DNA from: Atrina japonica
Taxonomy: Eukaryota; Mollusca; Bivalvia; Pterioida; Pinnidae
NCBI GenBank assembly: GCA_030159075.1
Contig: BROG01000977.1
Location: 1 to 64,000 of the forward strand
Direction: 5' to 3'
Length of the DNA: 64,000 nucleotides
Under the pieces are notes generated by a model. That model was given only the letters and a program-made list of their open reading frames with translations, had not been told where the DNA came from and searched no databases. The stretch's first letter is position 1. Each line of letters begins with the position of its first letter. A program made the position numbers and the translations under genes. Positions 12,561 to 42,700 of this stretch are shown here, piece after piece.

Positions 12561-13225
12561 CTTGATGATATCGGCTTTAGTTTACTTGTTATTGGAATCA
12601 GATGATATCGTCTCTAGTGTACTTGTTATTGGAATCAGAGCGCTCCTTCACAATATAAGGTCTGTCATGACCTAATACTAAATATCTTTATCTTTGATAT
12701 TTTCATTTTTGTAAACAAAGGAGATTTGTATGATAAATGTGAGTCTGAAAATGACTGAATGCTAAATATTATAACTGATATTTAACTGATGGACTTCTGA
12801 TATTTAGAGTTAGAAAATTATCCTCCGCGCCACTGATAACAAGTGTATTTACTATGTGATTTCCATTTTGCAGATTTTCAGAGGGTACTGAAGTTGGACT
12901 TTTATGGGAGTATTTGGAGACATTTTCATAAAGCATTATTTTGGCTTACTATCGGTGCAATTTCAAATAATTTCATAAAAAAAATCATTAAACGTTTCTT
13001 TTTTACTGAAGAAAAACATAAATCATTGCATTGTTTTTAAAAGCACACTCAAAGTATCGGGTTCTTTCTCCTATTGTAAAGTATAGACCCGAAAATAAAA
13101 TTTTCGAGTAAATTCATGTTTTGGGGTGTTATTTCTTTATTATTATTAAAATTTTGAAATTATCTTTAAAATTATGAATTTCATGTAAAATATATATTAT
13201 TATATTCATTTGGTTATTCACATTT
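12561..13225. other. Intergenic, nothing recognised
   Basis: A small local duplication of 'tttacttgttattggaatcag' type sequence at about 12580-12640 is the only structure seen. Confidence 0.4.
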
Positions 13226-13515
13226 GATGTTTCTATGCTGAATTCATCAAGAATACACCGAAAACATACGTTAACGCGAAAAATAAATATGTTGAACTTC
13301 TCAGACATATACCAAAAACACGTTAACGCGAACAATTAATATTATGTTGAACTCATCAGGCATATACCAAAAACACGTTAACGCGAAAAATAAATGATAT
13401 ATTGAACTCATCAGGCATATACCAAAAACACGTTAACGCGAAAAATAAATGATATGTTGAACTCATCAGGCATATAGATCTACCAAAAACATACGTTAAC
13501 GAGAAAATAACAGCA
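13226..13515 (+). repeat. 55-bp minisatellite, left block
   Basis: About five copies of a unit with GTTAACGCGAAAAATAAATG and TGAACTCATCAGGCATATAC. The array is split from 14195-14730 by about 650 bp of unrelated sequence. Confidence 0.85.
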
Positions 13516-14150
13516 TATATTACATTAAAGAATATATGCCTTTATTCTGAAAGAGCCGATTAGTTCACTATGAATCCATTTTGCTCCAAGTTTTATATGA
13601 GTTACCTCCCTTCCATCGCTCGCAAGTTTGCTGAGTGGGTCATTCAAATGAATAATCGCTCATGCCGTAATCTTGTGATATGGTCACCTCAATTTGCGTG
13701 TCGCCCTAGTTTGCTACGTCATGGTTCTTTTGACCTTGTACTACCACGCTATCATTTTCCTAGACGTCTGGAATAATTGCATGAAGAAAAAATCCCACCC
13801 TTCTCTCACAATATTAGAGAATCTTGCTGCTGTTTGCTTTCTTGTATATTTCAAGGTTACCTTGAATAGCCGATTTCGTATATTTGCACTGTGGATGAAT
13901 TTCTACTTCGTATGGATATGCATACCGATTATATTTCTATCTTTGGATGACTCTCATCCGGTATATCGGCACATCTCACGGCACTTGAACATTAAAAATT
14001 TGTTACTGTTACTTCCCGCCGTCAGCCTTGGTTTTATATGGCGCCATGTCCATCTCCACCACACCGATAATATCAAATACGAAAAAGTTTTGATTGATTG
14101 ATTGACTGATTAATGTGTTTTATTCTGAACATGTATAACGTACTCTACAT
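13516..14150 (+). other. ORF-bearing segment splitting a minisatellite
   Basis: This segment interrupts the 55-bp array. It holds a 135-codon ORF at 13694-14101 with many Trp, Tyr and hydrophobic residues that could form membrane segments, and an overlapping 68-codon ORF at 13570-13776. I recognise neither. Base composition is less AT-biased than the surroundings. It may be an inserted element or retrocopy fragment. No terminal repeats were identified, so its nature is open. Confidence 0.35.
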
Positions 14151-14194
14151 TGTTGTTGCTGTTGTTTCTCTTTTCATCAATGAATGTTTCTACG

Positions 14195-14730
14195 TTGAAG
14201 TTTATACCGAAAACATTCGTTAAGGCGAACATAAATGATGCTTCTATGTTGATCTTATCAAGCACATTCCAAAAACATACGTTAATGCTGAAAATACTAG
14301 TAAATGTTTCTTTGATGAACTCATTAAGTATATTCCGGAAACATATGCTAACGCGAAAATAAATGTTGTTTTTATGATGACCTCATTAGGTATATACCAA
14401 AAACGTATGTTAACCCGAAAAATAAATGTTTCTATGTTGAACTCGTCAAGTATATAACAAAAACATACGTTAACGAGAAAAATGAATGTTTCTATGTTGA
14501 ACTCATCAAGCACATACTGAAAATATACGTCAAAGCGAACATAAATGATGTTTCTATGTTGCAATCATCAAGAATATACCTTAAAATGCGTTAACGCGAA
14601 AGTAAATGTTTCTACGTTGAACACATTAAGTATATACCGAAAACATATGCTAACGCGAAAATAAATGGTTTTTTATGCTGAACACATCAAGTATATACAG
14701 AAAACATATGTTAACGCGAAAATACTAAAG
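14195..14730 (+). repeat. 55-bp minisatellite, right block
   Basis: About nine more diverged copies than in the left block, again with 'gttaacgcgaaaataaatg' and 'gttgaactcatcaag'. Greater divergence suggests the two blocks were homogenised separately after the split. Confidence 0.8.
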
Positions 14731-15408
14731 ATACCATCAAAGAGCAGTTTAATGATTCTGTATAAATTTTTAGTGGAGTTATCATATATCTAAAATGATT
14801 TTGTAAATGTATATAATGAGCTTAAAAGGAAAATATTTCATAAAACCAAATAATCAAATTATCATAGTGAATGTCCGCCTTTGAAAAATTGAAAAAGGCA
14901 ATTATAACAAACATGAACATGTTGACGTTACGTCTACGCCCTATACGTTTAGAGTCAATAAGAGGAGTAAAGTTGCCTGGTAATATTTTAACGTATTTTC
15001 TGTACTTTTAACCGTTGTTAGGATTTTTATTACCAAATAAGAACAAAATGTATTATGTGTGGTATTCAAGTACCAGCTGACCGATGTGAATGGTACGTAT
15101 GTATCTTTGGTTCGGATGTGTCCAGGACACTTAAATAGGATATAATTGTAACACAATACGTACCACGACTTTATTACTCACCGCCATTAATAATTGTTCC
15201 GGAACGATATATAGAATTTCCGTTCGGCACATTCATATATGCTCGTGCAAGATGACCTTAATAACAAATTTATCAAGTATCACGAGAAACAGACATCTCT
15301 GGATTATCGTATAATGATCCCGATCAGTGTTTTGTTCCAGATGTTAACATTGTTCACCACAGGAAAAAGATTTACATATAAATGATTTTATCTGAGTATT
15401 AATTGATC
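14731..15408. other. Upstream region of the first gene
   Basis: No tandem array is seen. It should hold the promoter and 5' UTR of the gene starting at 15409, but no convincing TATA box or initiator stands out from the AT-rich background. Confidence 0.4.
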
Positions 15409-33126
<17,718 letters not shown>

Positions 33127-33294
33127 ACAGTTTATATTTACTATAAAAATATAGTGTTTTTTACATGATTGTGTTGACTCGCTTACATACGACGTATCAG
33201 AGCGTGCAATGACAATCAAATAATTGTTTAGCAAGCACTTATATATATACCATTCTTTAAAATTAGTTTCACAGTAAATGATCCGTATATAGGT

Positions 33295-33300
33295 AATAAA
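33295..33300 (+). terminator. Candidate poly(A) signal of the first gene
   Basis: AATAAA about 170 bp behind the stop codon at 33124-33126. In AT-rich DNA this can occur by chance. Confidence 0.3.
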
Positions 33301-34839
33301 ACGCATTTAAAAACTCTGTGTTTGCAAAAAGCTATTTTAAAAATATACTAAGAATTTCGTAACACACATACCTAAACTCCGACGCATTGTTGTCTGTCTA
33401 AACATGTACAAGTTAACGCTCTATAGCTGCATTTAAATTAAATTTGAATTGAAAAGTCAAAGTTGTGGGAGTGTCTGACTTAACAAAGTGTGTGTGTGTG
33501 TGTGTGTGTGATATTAACGTAAGTACCAAAGAAATAGTGTTCCAAAACCGATGGCCAAATTAAATATAATTCATTTTTATCCGAAAATTACATTAGTAAC
33601 CAAAATACAAAACCTACATGCCTAAACAAGTCGTTAAATTTATCGTTTGTTTCCTTTATTTGTAACAGATATGGATGATGTTTTTTGTACATAATGAATA
33701 ACAGTACAATGCACTTAGTTGAGGGATACAACTTTTATATGTGTCTCCATTCAAAGTATTGATTTATTTAAAGATTAATTGTATTGATTGCTTCAGTATT
33801 TCTTCACTTATTTAAAAAGCAAAAATCAATGTTGTTGATTATATTTTTACATGGTATCAGAAAAAATGATTAGTGGTAATATCTCTGTCATATTCAACTT
33901 TACACACGTTTGAACTCTCACATACATGACAGTAGAAAATTTTAGATTTACATAAAAAAGAAATTTATTTCAATAGCGATTGTCAATTACGAAAAGTGAT
34001 GTTTATGCGGTGCGAATGTTTTGTGGTTGTACTGCCATGTTTACTGTATTGTAGTATAAAATGATACCTTAAGACAATTATAAAATAATGTATGTAATAT
34101 AACAATAATGCATAGTCTTGTTTTGATGGCTTATTGTAAAAATGATGCTTTTAAAAATTCATTAAAATTACTTATGTAACCAAAAAAATCAATAATCATG
34201 CTGATATGTTGCAAGTTGGGTTAGTCTAGGGCAGCCCAACCCTAGCACAAACCACACTTTTGTTTAGGGGTATTAAAAATCTTTTTAAAATTAATTAGCA
34301 CACGGAATTGTTTCTGAGAAGGTGTGTATTTTTATTACAAAATGAGATATAGCACACGGAATTGCTTTTTGAGAAGGTGTGTATTTTTATTACAAACTGA
34401 GAAATAGAATAGTTATACATGATAGATACAAAATCAATAAGACAGTTAATAAGATAATTTAACAGGTTGACTATTGAATAAAAGCAGACCCAGATTGGGT
34501 CAGATGCCACAAATGAATTAGTATCCCCTGTCAATGGTTCAAACACTCCAAGAATCTGGTCCAAATCAATACAAACTAATCACCAACAACTACTTTCCAA
34601 GATGTACCTCAACATTTCAGATATTGAAATATATTCATTACATTGATATACATTGGATATAAATCGCGGACGTATAACGTTTTGTTCTTTGTATTTTTTG
34701 TAACAACTTATTTCTAATTTGTTTGTAGATAGATAAAAATGATCTCATTATGAGCAATGTCTAGTATGTCAGATGATCTAGGGAGACATCAGCACCATCT
34801 TCTAACTATATATTTTGAAACGTGAAAATAAATTCGGCT
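33301..34839. other. Intergenic with a short duplication and hairpin
   Basis: A (GT)n tract lies at 33489-33510. A hairpin, GTTGGG/CCCAAC, lies at 34215-34240. A two-copy tandem repeat of about 54 bp beginning 'tagcacacggaattg' lies at about 34297-34405. No gene recognised. Confidence 0.45.
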
Positions 34840-35040
34840 CTTTTTAAGGAAAACTACGTGAAACACATTTTACTTGATTTTGCGCAGTTCTGTTTTTCTC
34901 AAATGAACTTTGTTAATGTGAGCTGCCGATAGAAATATATTTATCTGGGGAAACTAGGTTTTACTGTAGAAAAAGTAGGTTTATTTGAGACAAAGTAGTT
35001 ATAAATCATCTGTGTGATTTTGTCGTGCCAAACATATCGG
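34840..35040 (+). repeat. Foldback-family 20-bp repeat copy
   Basis: It contains 'gaaactaggttttactgtag' and the family tail 'gattttgtcgtgcc'. Confidence 0.5.
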
Positions 35041-35219
35041 ATTCTTCTATATAATAGTACACATTTATTCACACCTCTGTAATACGAATCTTTTTCTTAA
35101 ACTTACTATCCGAACGATAATTCCACTGTGACACCTCAGATCCGTAAAACCTGGTAAGGAGCTGTTCTGATATACTCATGTTAATTCAATGTTCAGAAGT
35201 ACGAATTAATCATCGAAGC

Positions 35220-37255
35220 TCAAGTCCATTACAACACGACGAATTAGATGTGCAATGGTCTCAACATGAAGAACGATTGCGAATCTCAAACGGATAGGAC
35301 CAGGTGTCTGGAAGGAGTGAGCATCCTCTGCTGTCATGCCACACCCTCGCAAATGTTCCATTGAAACCTCTCTAGTACGATAAACAAGTCAAATTCGGTG
35401 AAAAGATCAAATTTGGTGAAGAGGTCAGGTTCGGTGAAAAGCACGATTGGCGAATAGGAGTCACTATGTGTGGCCATGCTCCAGAATACTATCTAATATT
35501 ATTGAGAGGGGAACTTCATAATGTTTAGAAATATTCCCGTGTCGGCCAAAAACTTCTTAAATATAAAAAATCTCAGATATCAAAGTATAAATCAATAGAA
35601 TGTCCATGACATAGATACAAATCCGGTAAAAATGAACAAACACAGACCTCTTGGAACCGGAGGTGGGATCAGGTGCCTTGGAGGAGTAAGCATCCCCTGT
35701 CGACCTTTCACACCCGCCGAGAGTCCACAGTCAAGTCCAACGACGATTTCAAGCGTTCAAAAACGTAAATTTGTGTAAGTAGTTTATTGACGAGTCGTTT
35801 CGCCCTCAGATTAAAACATCCATAAGAAGAATATGCCCTGGCATAACGTATAAGTTGTGAAATGAAAACGCCATAGGCAGGAGTTCATGGAATATTACTG
35901 CTTAGAAATGGTAAGTTCGTGATATGGAAATCGAAATCGTCGCGTTTGTCATAAAGGGAGGTGTGAAGTTGATCGTCGTTTCCAATCGACAGGAGTAAAT
36001 CTAGGTAAGAAGCAGATGTGTTGCTCTCTGCCGTCTCATTCATCTCTTTCTCGACAGGATATATCTGGCCGAGGTAATTCTGAAATTCTGAATTAATTAT
36101 GGACATGACGTCATTGATATACCTGTAAGTAATATTGAACCGAGATGCTAACTGTTTATTTTGGAGAGCAGAGACTGTATAAATTCCGCTTCATATGAAT
36201 ACAAAAACCCCAGAATCCTGCTAATACCGTTCGCAGTGTACTTGTTATTGGAATCCGAGTGTTACTTTACAAAATAAGGCTCCTCATGACCTAACACTAA
36301 ATATTTATATCTGCGATTTCCTTTTTTATATACAAAGGAGTTTTGCATAACATTGTACACAGGGTTATTTTTGCCCCGTGTTTTCCCCTAATGCACATAC
36401 AAACGGTTTCGCCCAGATTTTTATTATTGAATTTACCATTTTAAATTCGCCCACTGATGATGATGGCGAAAGGGGCGAAAATAAAACGGAGGCGAAAGTT
36501 TCCCTGTATACAGTAGATGTTAACTTGTTTTAGTCTTTGGTGAGGATTTGTTGTGTAATGGGTTGAAAAATCAAAAGAATTGATATTTGTAATATGTTTG
36601 AAATTTGGAGACTTTAAATATTCAAACAATTCTTTTGAATTATTTAAGATCCACATCTGATTGACTCCGTTTCTTGAGTAGGCCGTTGTACAGTACTTCT
36701 GAAGACCCTGTTTAATATATGTAAGAAGTTTGGTGAGTAAAATAGATAAAAGCTTGGTTGAACACTTCGATGACTCCGCAATGAATTGGTGTTTATAGGG
36801 ATTTTTGTGCATCTTTGGAATCCAATAAATGTATGGCAATTCAAGCTCTGCGTCACTTGTATTCCAAACGCTGTGAGGACGGATTTATGATTATCTAATA
36901 CTTCAGAGGTAGAGAAATCCGTGAGAGTGTGTGTAGGATCTCCAGGAAGTGTGTTAAGTCCACGTTCCCCTTGTAGAATGCTAAGTATTATCGCTTGCAG
37001 GCAAATGTGAAGTTGCTAGATGTTTTGTCAGCAGGGACGATGATAAAATTTTCGTGGAGGCGGGAAAGTTCTCTGACAACCACAGGAGCACGAAAAACTG
37101 AATTTTGTTAAGTCTTGACAGAATGTTTAAGTCGTCGAATTCTTCGTTTAAGAACATTACCGATCGATTACCTTTCGACTCTGAAAGAGTATCAAATTCG
37201 ACATCTTCTTCCTTAGCCCAACAAAGCACAGAAATGTTTTGTTTCATGTCCTAGA
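35220..37255 (-). pseudogene. Reverse transcriptase fossil, copy D
   Basis: Read on the - strand: an amino segment near 37250-36980, 'YIYWIPKMHKNPYKHQF' (about 36830), 'VNQMWILNNSKELF' (about 36660), 'FSTHYTT' (about 36560), then after gaps 'ASYLDLLLS' and 'YDKRDDFDF' (36106-35885) and a decayed 'IRYARA' region (about 35850). Two 3' tails follow, one of copy A type (35560-35740) and one of copy E type (35220-35480), so it may be a nested pair. It is a different lineage from copies A to C. Confidence 0.7.
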
Positions 37256-38400
37256 ACAAATGACAGATCTGTCTACAAATAGGACATATTTGCTTTTTAC
37301 ATGAACACATTGGAACAACGCATCAGGCATGTACAGTTGGAACTACTGGTTCAGCTACAACAATATGAGGTCATATTTAATCACACCTAAAACACAATCT
37401 CACTGATCGTTACTTCTAATATCTTAATATTTCTTACTTAAATATCATTTAACTTGACACAGGTTTGTGGATAACGTACAGTTATATTCTGATCCTTAAT
37501 CAATTCACCTAGTGTACATACTGATGGATTACAGATTATTATCGCAGGCTCCAAACTCCCTCTTATATATAATAGAACTGATTGTAAAGTGAATAAATTT
37601 ATCATATTGAAATGTTTTCAGTTTTATCACGTAAATTATCACATCCCTGGCGTCATGGACGAATGGGGTATAGCTTTACGATCATTTAGCCTGATACAAA
37701 TTTATACAACTAGAAATCATGTGATCACGTGACTAAACAATCTTGTGTTGACAACCTCTTTAGTTTTCATTTGAGTGCATTTCCACCACTGGAACGGAAA
37801 ATACAATACTATATCATCTTGGAGCGAAAGGTAAGTCTTTTATGCCTCAATTTTAGTCTACTCCTAACAAAGTGCATAGGAATATACTCTCTAATATTAT
37901 CTTATTTTTAATGTTAACTTTGATACCTTTTTACAAAATTCAAGTATTGTGGCACCGTAAATAAAACACAATAAAATATTGGCGTTTACGTCATTTTCAG
38001 TGACGTTTCGTTTTATTAAATCCATTAATCCATTTATAGTAACACGCCGATATAATAGAACTTAATAGAGTTTTATAAAACTAAACGTTACAATAACTCT
38101 TTATCTTTCCTCATAAATGCAGTTGGTTTGCAGCAGCGTTCAATCAACAATCATACTAACATCAAGTCTCCATCAAAACTTTTGTTTTTAAATTTAAGCA
38201 ACTTTAGTTGCCTTACTTCATATATATTATACACCATATGATATGATATGATACACCATGTTTTTTATCAGTATTAAGTCCACGTTGTAGATAATTGTAT
38301 ATATATACTTAAATCCATATTAGTACAGACATGTTCATTTTAATAGATAGTATATTTAACCATTGACACAGTTGATAAAGATAATAAGACAGATAGCTGC
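37256..38400. other. Intergenic, nothing recognised
   Basis: AT-rich, with no supported ORF or repeat. Confidence 0.4.
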
Positions 38401-38430
38401 ACTCTGTTCTATTGTCGGTGGTATAGTGGA

Positions 38431-38443
38431 GAGAGAGAGAGAG

Positions 38444-38498
<55 letters not shown>
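38431..38498 (+). repeat. (GA)n microsatellite
   Basis: A long GA tract with one GC interruption near 38447. Confidence 0.95.
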
Positions 38499-38500
<2 letters not shown>

Positions 38501-38584
38501 CTATTATCTACAAGCTATACATATAAAATATCTTGTGCAAACTGCTATACACTAAAATTGTCCCTACATGTGTAATTATATAGG

Positions 38585-38815
38585 CACCTCAGTCCATCTC
38601 ATGCAAAAAGCTCTATCCAGCTCAGTTTTACGCTGGCTCAGTTCAGCTCATCTACCAAGCTCACTGGGCTCGGCTCTTACTATCTCACATGGGCTCACCT
38701 AAACTCGGCTCCCAAGTGGCTCATTCCAGCTCAGTAATATAGCAGGATCACCCCGGCTCATTTATTTAGATGGCTCACTTAGGCTCGGTAAGTGGCTCAC
38801 TCTAACTCATATCCA
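38585..38815 (+). repeat. Irregular GCTC-word patch
   Basis: About 15 occurrences of GCTC, mostly as GGCTCA, AGCTCA or GGCTCGG, in some 230 bp with irregular spacing of 8-25 bp. It is richer in G and C than its surroundings. It abuts a gypsy integrase fragment on the - strand. It may be a decayed minisatellite. Confidence 0.7.
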
Positions 38816-38995
38816 AGAGAGTTTCCCCTGACCAAGCTTTGAGCAGTTTCTATTCGTTCCTTTAGTATCCATGTCCATTTATTTACTGGTACACTTTTGA
38901 CGGATGTTGGCATTTCGTACATCAGATCAAGCGGTGTAGCGACTTCTCTCCTAAACATGAGATAGTTAGGACTATAACCTGTAGTCACAGTACTT
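38797..38995 (-). pseudogene. Ty3/gypsy integrase fragment
   Basis: The - strand reads 'TTGYSPNYLMFRREVATPLD' and then a segment with Trp-Thr-Trp and 'ERIETAQSLV'. This is the part of gypsy-type integrases just behind the catalytic core. About 63 residues remain and both ends are lost. It is not from the element at 44071-50876, whose corresponding segment reads '[20 protein letters not shown]'. Confidence 0.7.
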
Positions 38996-39480
38996 AATAT
39001 ATTAAATTCTTAAAAGTTTTACATGCATATACAAATATATTACATTTTAGAAATCATATCACAAGTATTTTAAATGGTCCTCTATATATATACTGGCGGG
39101 AAATATTTTGTATACTTAAAAGTATATAAAAGTAAATAAAAACATAAAGAATATCTTTGATCGCTCTTTATTCTTAAAGTCGTAGTTATATATAAAAAAC
39201 GCGCTTTGCATCGTTCTTTATTGCGCATATGGCGGAACATGTCTCATTTCTGCATAACCCGATTCGTTCAATGAACCGGTGCAAATGGCGGTTACACGCT
39301 ATCAAACTTCTGAAATTTTTTTGCTACTCCTTACTTTCAGTGGCCATAATGGACATAAACTGTGATTGGATGCTTGAATTGAAAAACAATGTAATATATT
39401 AAATAATGATATACATAATGCAACATAATATTTTGTATATGAATCTATAAATGAAATTACTAAATTACACGGTATATTTT
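38996..39480. other. Intergenic upstream of the GMC gene
   Basis: No promoter element could be singled out. Confidence 0.35.
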
Positions 39481-39485
39481 CTCCG

Positions 39486-39486
<1 letters not shown>

Positions 39487-39565
<79 letters not shown>
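39487..39565 (+). repeat. (TA)n microsatellite
   Basis: About 39 TA dinucleotides, ending about 160 bp before the GMC start codon. Confidence 0.95.
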
Positions 39566-39569
<4 letters not shown>

Positions 39570-39723
39570 AACTTTTATAACGCAACTTGCAGGTCAATAT
39601 ATCGCATCGGATTCATTATGGTTAACTTCAAAGTGCTGTGACACATCCTAGACTTCCGTTCGGCGTGTACTGTCCAACATCCCTGTACAACGCATATAAT
39701 TACCTGTACTTAAAGTTGAAGAT

Positions 39724-42700
39724 ATGTTGATACCGAAGTCGATTCTGACCACGATTTTCGTATTGGGGGCTATGTACTACAAACATAAATCATCATCAAA
39801 GAAGTATGACATTGATTTGCTAGAGTCATATGACTATATAATAGGTAAGATAAAAAGGTGTGTTCGGTAAGACGAAACAAAAGATATGTTTGATAAGATG
39901 AATTAAAATTAAATTAATAGGTAATATGAAATAAAATTTACAATAGGTAAGATGAAATAGGTATATAACAGATAAAATGAAATAAGAATATAATAGGTAA
40001 GAAGAGGTAAGAATATAATAAGTAGGATGAATTGAAAATATAATAGGTAAGATGAAATTAGTGTATGATAGGTGAGTTGAAATAAGTATATGATAGGTGA
40101 GATGAAATAAAAAATACAATAGTTAATGAGAAATAAGAAAATAATAGGTGAAATAAGAATATAATAGGTAAAATGAAATAAAAATATAATAGGTAAGAAG
40201 AGATAAGTAAATGATAGGTGAGATGAGAGATAAAAATACAATAGTCAAGGTGAAATAAAAAAATGATAGGTCAGGTGAAATACCAATATAATAGGTAAAT
40301 TATAATAAAAATATAATTGGTGAGATGACATAAAAATATAATAGTTAATAAAAAGAAAGAATATAACCGGAAAGATGAATTAAAAAAATAAAAGGTAAGA
40401 AGAAAGAAGTAAATGATAGGTGAGATGAGAGATAAAAATACAATAATCAAGGTGAAATAAAAAAAAATGATAGGTAAGGTGAAATAGATATAATAGATAA
40501 AATGAAATAAAAATAACATAGGTAAGATGAAATGAAAATATAAAATGTAAGATGAAATAATAATATAACAGATAAATGAAATCAAAATATAATTGGTTAG
40601 ATGAAATAACAAATAACAATTGGTAAGATGTAATAAAAAAATATATAACAGATAAAATTTAATTAAAATATAACTGGTAGGATGAGATAACAAAATAATT
40701 GATAAGATGAAATAAAAATATAATAGGTAAGATCATATATTTAACTGGGTATCACAAATGATATCGATAAGCAAAATAATTTCGAAATGTCCATATACGT
40801 AATCATAATCTTTAGAAAGTATCAAATTGGGAATTTTGTTTTTAGAGATACATTTATAAAACTAAGTTAATCTTATTCGAGTAGTATCATCACCACGTTA
40901 TTTGGGTATGTATTGCGCAAGGGGTTCGGGTTCGGGTCATGCTTAAGACATACTTATGTATTTTATTGTTATTTTGATATGTATATAAAAGTTATATGTT
41001 AACCTTTATAAAGGTCTCACACTGCAGTGGTAGTAGTTTATACACAGGTAAAGTATAAAACTTTATCTATAGCTATAATGAACTAATTAAAAGTATAACA
41101 GATAAAGGCGAATTCTTATACTTCAGTACGGGTATGTCATGTATTTGGGCTGTGTTTTCATCTCTCCGAGAACGAATCGATATATTTCTCTAATCCTTTA
41201 CCTTTTTTACAGTATAATATATTTGTATGAAAATTCGTTTTATAGTCACACCTGAATACTCTCTTTCATGATATTCATGTTCTGTCAAAACAAAAGATAA
41301 CGTCAAATACTTGCTATCTTCCTTATACAGTCGGGGCAGGTTCAGCGGGATCCGTTCTGGCAAATCGATTGTCAGAGGATTCAAACTCTACAGTACTAAT
41401 ACTAGAGGCAGGAGGTTCTGATGAGGATAATCCACTGATAAGTATCCCTCTTGTACCCTTTGGGCTCTTCAAAACAGACGTGGACTGGGCGTATATCACA
41501 GAGCCACAGAAACATGCTTGTAAGGCAATGAAAGAACAGGTAGATAACATGCAGGCATCATTTGATTTCTTTGGAAATCCAACATTGATTTCTACTAATT
41601 TTTGATACCTTAATGAGTCATTATATACAGAAATTATGACTCTATTATATGACATGATATATTCTTTTAACGCCACATGACCTTGTTTGTCAAATCCAAC
41701 ATCCAGTTTTATTTGAACATATTTATGCGGATTGAAATTAATGTAATTTCTCTGATTCAGATTTTACGAGAAAAAAAAAACACACGAATACCGCACAACC
41801 TTCAAAATATATGATTATTAAGTTAACAATTCTACATCACCATATCGAAACCCGTTTAAGATTCTAGTGTTTTCTTTATTTTGCTATTTTATATATTCTT
41901 TAATTACAAACAGATTTTCATTTCATTTGTAAATTGCACTATACAAACATTTAATGATTGTTATAAAATATGTTATATTAAACACAATAGGTATTGTAAG
42001 TTAAGATGAATGTGTATTGTATTGGACCTATGCTTGATAGAAAAGTTTACTTTTGTCTGCCATAGCGAAGTGTTTGGCCAAGAGGAAAAGTCCTAGGGGG
42101 TTCAAGCAGCCTCAATTTCATGGTGTACATGAGAGGCAGTCGTCATGATTACGACAATTGGGCTAAAGAAGGTTGTGAAGGTTGGGGCTACAACGACGTT
42201 TTGCCATATTTCATCAAATCTGAAAACATGAAGACATCTTTGCTCAGAGATTCCGGTAAATATACAAGAAATAATCAGGGCCTGGCACCACAAAACTTTT
42301 GAATTAATAAACATTTTACTCAATGTTGGCTAATCCTGAAATCTGATTGGCTGAGCAGGTCAAGTTGAGAATATTTTCAAACTTGCGTAAATTCTCAAAT
42401 CTCATAGCGATGGATCTAGAACATATACGATATAGTAAAACAAGGTATGATACTACCAAGATAACACATGCTAACGAACACAACGAATATATATTAAATC
42501 ATAATAGGAAGGCACAAAACACTAGAACTGCAGAAATACTGGGAATCAAAACAAAGAGCTAGGTCATATGTTTCATTTGTACAACCTATTGTTTTGGAAA
42601 ATAGTGAGTTTGGTTTGGTTTCTTACACAGTACGGATGTGTCACTTTATCTTGGTATAATCTACACATATTGCAGTGGCATGTAAATAAGTATCATTTTC

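Noticed and set aside
39826..40693. Overlapping - strand ORFs of 79-140 codons in GMC intron 1
   Set aside because: They arise because the repeat unit lacks stops on that strand; several frames are open at once and the composition is only Leu, Ile, Tyr, Phe and Ser.
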